Shown piece after piece: positions 51,128 through 52,229 of a stretch of DNA of 52,229 nt. Made by a program: the position numbers and the translations under genes. Position 1 is the stretch's first letter; every line of letters begins with the position of its first letter. The DNA is from JAKOWB01 sp038363005 (GTDB lineage Bacteria; Pseudomonadota; Alphaproteobacteria; Kiloniellales; JACOMY01): positions 1 to 52,229 of the forward strand of contig JBBQBI010000029.1 of assembly GCA_038363005.1 (NCBI GenBank), written 5' to 3'. The notes beneath the pieces are model-generated. The model saw only the letters and a list, made by a program, of their open reading frames with translations, did no database searches and was not told where the DNA came from.

Positions 51128-52101
51128 ACGCCGCCCCTGCGGATACGCGGATCCAACAGGCTGTAAGACAGGTCCGTTACCAGGTTGAGGAAGATGACCA
51201 GGGCGGCGAGAAGAAAGAAAGCCGCCTGCGCCACTGGATAGTCGAGCCGAAGCGAGGCCTCGACCATGGCCTTGCCCATGCCGGGCCAGGAGAAAACAGT
51301 TTCCACCACTACCTGGCCGCCAATTGCCGAGCCGAAGATCAGCGATGCCACAGTCACGATGGCCAGAAGCGCATTGCGCGCTGCGTGGCGAATCATCACA
51401 ACATGCGGCGCCAAACCCTTGGCGCGGGCAAACTCAATGTAGTCGCTGCCCAGCACCTCCAGCATGGAATCGCGCATCACCAGCATCGGCATGGCGACGA
51501 AGTAAAGCGTGATCGCCAGGGTTGGCAACACCAGGTGATGCAGGAAATCACTGGAGGTGATCGTCTCCCACAGTCCCAGAATCGCATTCCCTGGAGTCAG
51601 CATGCCGCCAACCGGGAACAGATCCAGCCGGTAACTCAGCACGATCAGCAGCAGCAAGCCCGTGACGAAGGGTGGTGTAGCCTGGAAGACCATGGCGCCT
51701 AGGGTGGCGATGAAATCGAGCGGACCGTTGCGTCGCCAGGCCATCACCGCGCCCAGGCTTATGCCAAGCGTGACTGCCAGCAGCAGGCCGACAGACATCA
51801 GCAACAATGTGTTGACCAGCCAGTGACCCAAGACCTGCGCAACGGGTTCCGCCGAGGTGAAGGAGCGACCCCACTCCAGGGTGAGCAGATTTTGCAGGTA
51901 GATGAAGTACTGCTCCCACAGCGGGCGGTCGAGACCGAAGGCCTGGCGCAACCTTGCCTGCGCCGCTTCGTCCAATGCAGGGCTCAGCACCTGGGCGGTC
52001 GGATCGCCCGGCATCAGGCGAAAGAGCACGAACAAGATCGTGGCTACCCCGAGGAGGGTGATCAGCGCGGCCAACAGTCGCTTCAGGACGTAGCTTGCCA
52101 T
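51124..52101 (-). CDS. Dipeptide ABC transporter permease, DppB-like
   Basis: A 325-residue protein starting at the ATG at 52101 (ASYVLKRLLAALITLLGV), the standard N-terminal helix of DppB/OppB permeases. RLMPGDPTAQV, LGLDRPLWEQYFIY-like text and EWGRSF follow, then six helices and the EAA loop EFARAKGLAPHVVMIRHAAR. The longer open frame into the homopolymer tail is not credible. It is the first gene of the transporter in this window. A solute-binding protein gene would be expected upstream (beyond 52229) and is missing here. Confidence 0.9.
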   Translation of the reverse strand: MASYVLKRLLAALITLLGVATILFVLFRLMPGDPTAQVLSPALDEAAQARLRQAFGLDRPLWEQYFIYLQNLLTLEWGRSFTSAEPVAQVLGHWLVNTLLLMSVGLLLAVTLGISLGAVMAWRRNGPLDFIATLGAMVFQATPPFVTGLLLLIVLSYRLDLFPVGGMLTPGNAILGLWETITSSDFLHHLVLPTLAITLYFVAMPMLVMRDSMLEVLGSDYIEFARAKGLAPHVVMIRHAARNALLAIVTVASLIFGSAIGGQVVVETVFSWPGMGKAMVEASLRLDYPVAQAAFFLLAALVIFLNLVTDLSYSLLDPRIRRGGV

Positions 52102-52120
52102 GGCTTCACTGGGAGCAGCG

Positions 52121-52229
52121 GCGGGGGGGGGGGCGGCCCCCCCCCCCCCCGCCCCCAACTGGGGGGGGGGGGGGGGGGCGGTGGGGCCCCGGGGGGGGCC
52201 CGGGGTTGCACCCCCCGGCCCCCAGTGCG
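52121..52229. other. Low-complexity G/C homopolymer tail at the window end
   Basis: The last ~110 bases consist of long runs of G or C broken by a few other bases, with no coding sense, and are unlike the rest of the window, where runs of more than six or seven identical bases are absent. This looks like sequencing or assembly error at a contig end rather than genomic sequence. Any gene continuing here cannot be read. Confidence 0.75.

Noticed and set aside
52121..52210. A possible G-quadruplex regulatory tract before the DppB-like gene.
   Set aside because: The runs are longer and purer than anything else in the window and sit exactly at the sequence end, which fits a sequencing artefact better.

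Overview
The window is 52 kb of very G+C-rich DNA, roughly two thirds G+C or more by eye. It looks like the chromosome of an alphaproteobacterium, most likely from the Rhodospirillales or a related order; that placement is inference. It rests on the base composition, the third-position GC codon use, a PhaB-type acetoacetyl-CoA reductase, a compact glucose-6-phosphate isomerase, a MutL carrying its own endonuclease motif, and palindromic intergenic repeats of a kind I associate with alphaproteobacteria. I see no rRNA, tRNA, CRISPR array or insertion sequence. No stretch of more than about 240 bases lacks a gene.

Region 1 (1-24594) is a surface-polysaccharide / LPS locus. It opens with the 3' part of a UDP-glucuronate decarboxylase-like gene and an FkbM methyltransferase. 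Nine minus-strand genes (12251 down to 1531) follow, mostly overlapping by 4-8 bases: four glycosyltransferases (GT4 x3, GT2 x1), a membrane-anchored GT2, a GT-C-type membrane protein, a Wzx-like flippase, a SAM methyltransferase and an O-antigen ligase/polymerase-like protein. A divergent plus-strand block (12446-16866) holds three GT-B proteins and a GalE-like epimerase. A minus-strand trio (21182-16856) holds a GT2 enzyme, a NodU-like carbamoyltransferase and an asparagine-synthetase-like amidotransferase; the last two are probably glycan-decorating enzymes. A plus-strand trio (21288-24594) holds a WcaI-like glycosyltransferase, GmhA and HldE, which supply ADP-heptose for the LPS core.

Region 2 (24608-32597) is a transport and catabolism module. 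A LysR regulator is divergent from a PotFGHI-like ABC transporter (binding protein, two permeases, ATPase), followed in the same direction by a creatinase/M24-fold protein and a gamma-glutamyltransferase-like Ntn hydrolase. The regulator-operon gap carries a perfect 25-bp LysR-type palindrome and a second perfect palindrome. I read it as uptake and hydrolysis of an amide or gamma-glutamyl amine compound; the substrate is unknown.

Region 3 (32602-47001) is mostly housekeeping: a TRIC/YicG-like channel, two secreted proteins of unknown role, GloB with a glutathione S-transferase, a cupin, a DMT exporter, a class III adenylate cyclase fused to TolB-like and TPR segments and followed by a helical repeat protein, an AhpD-like protein, PhaB, a PBP4-type peptidase, MutL and Pgi.

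Region 4 (47134-52101) is a dipeptide-type ABC transporter (DppB, C, D, F-like) ending in an M19 dipeptidase-family gene, all on the minus strand. Its binding-protein gene is not in the window. The last ~110 bases are homopolymeric G/C and look like a contig-end artefact.
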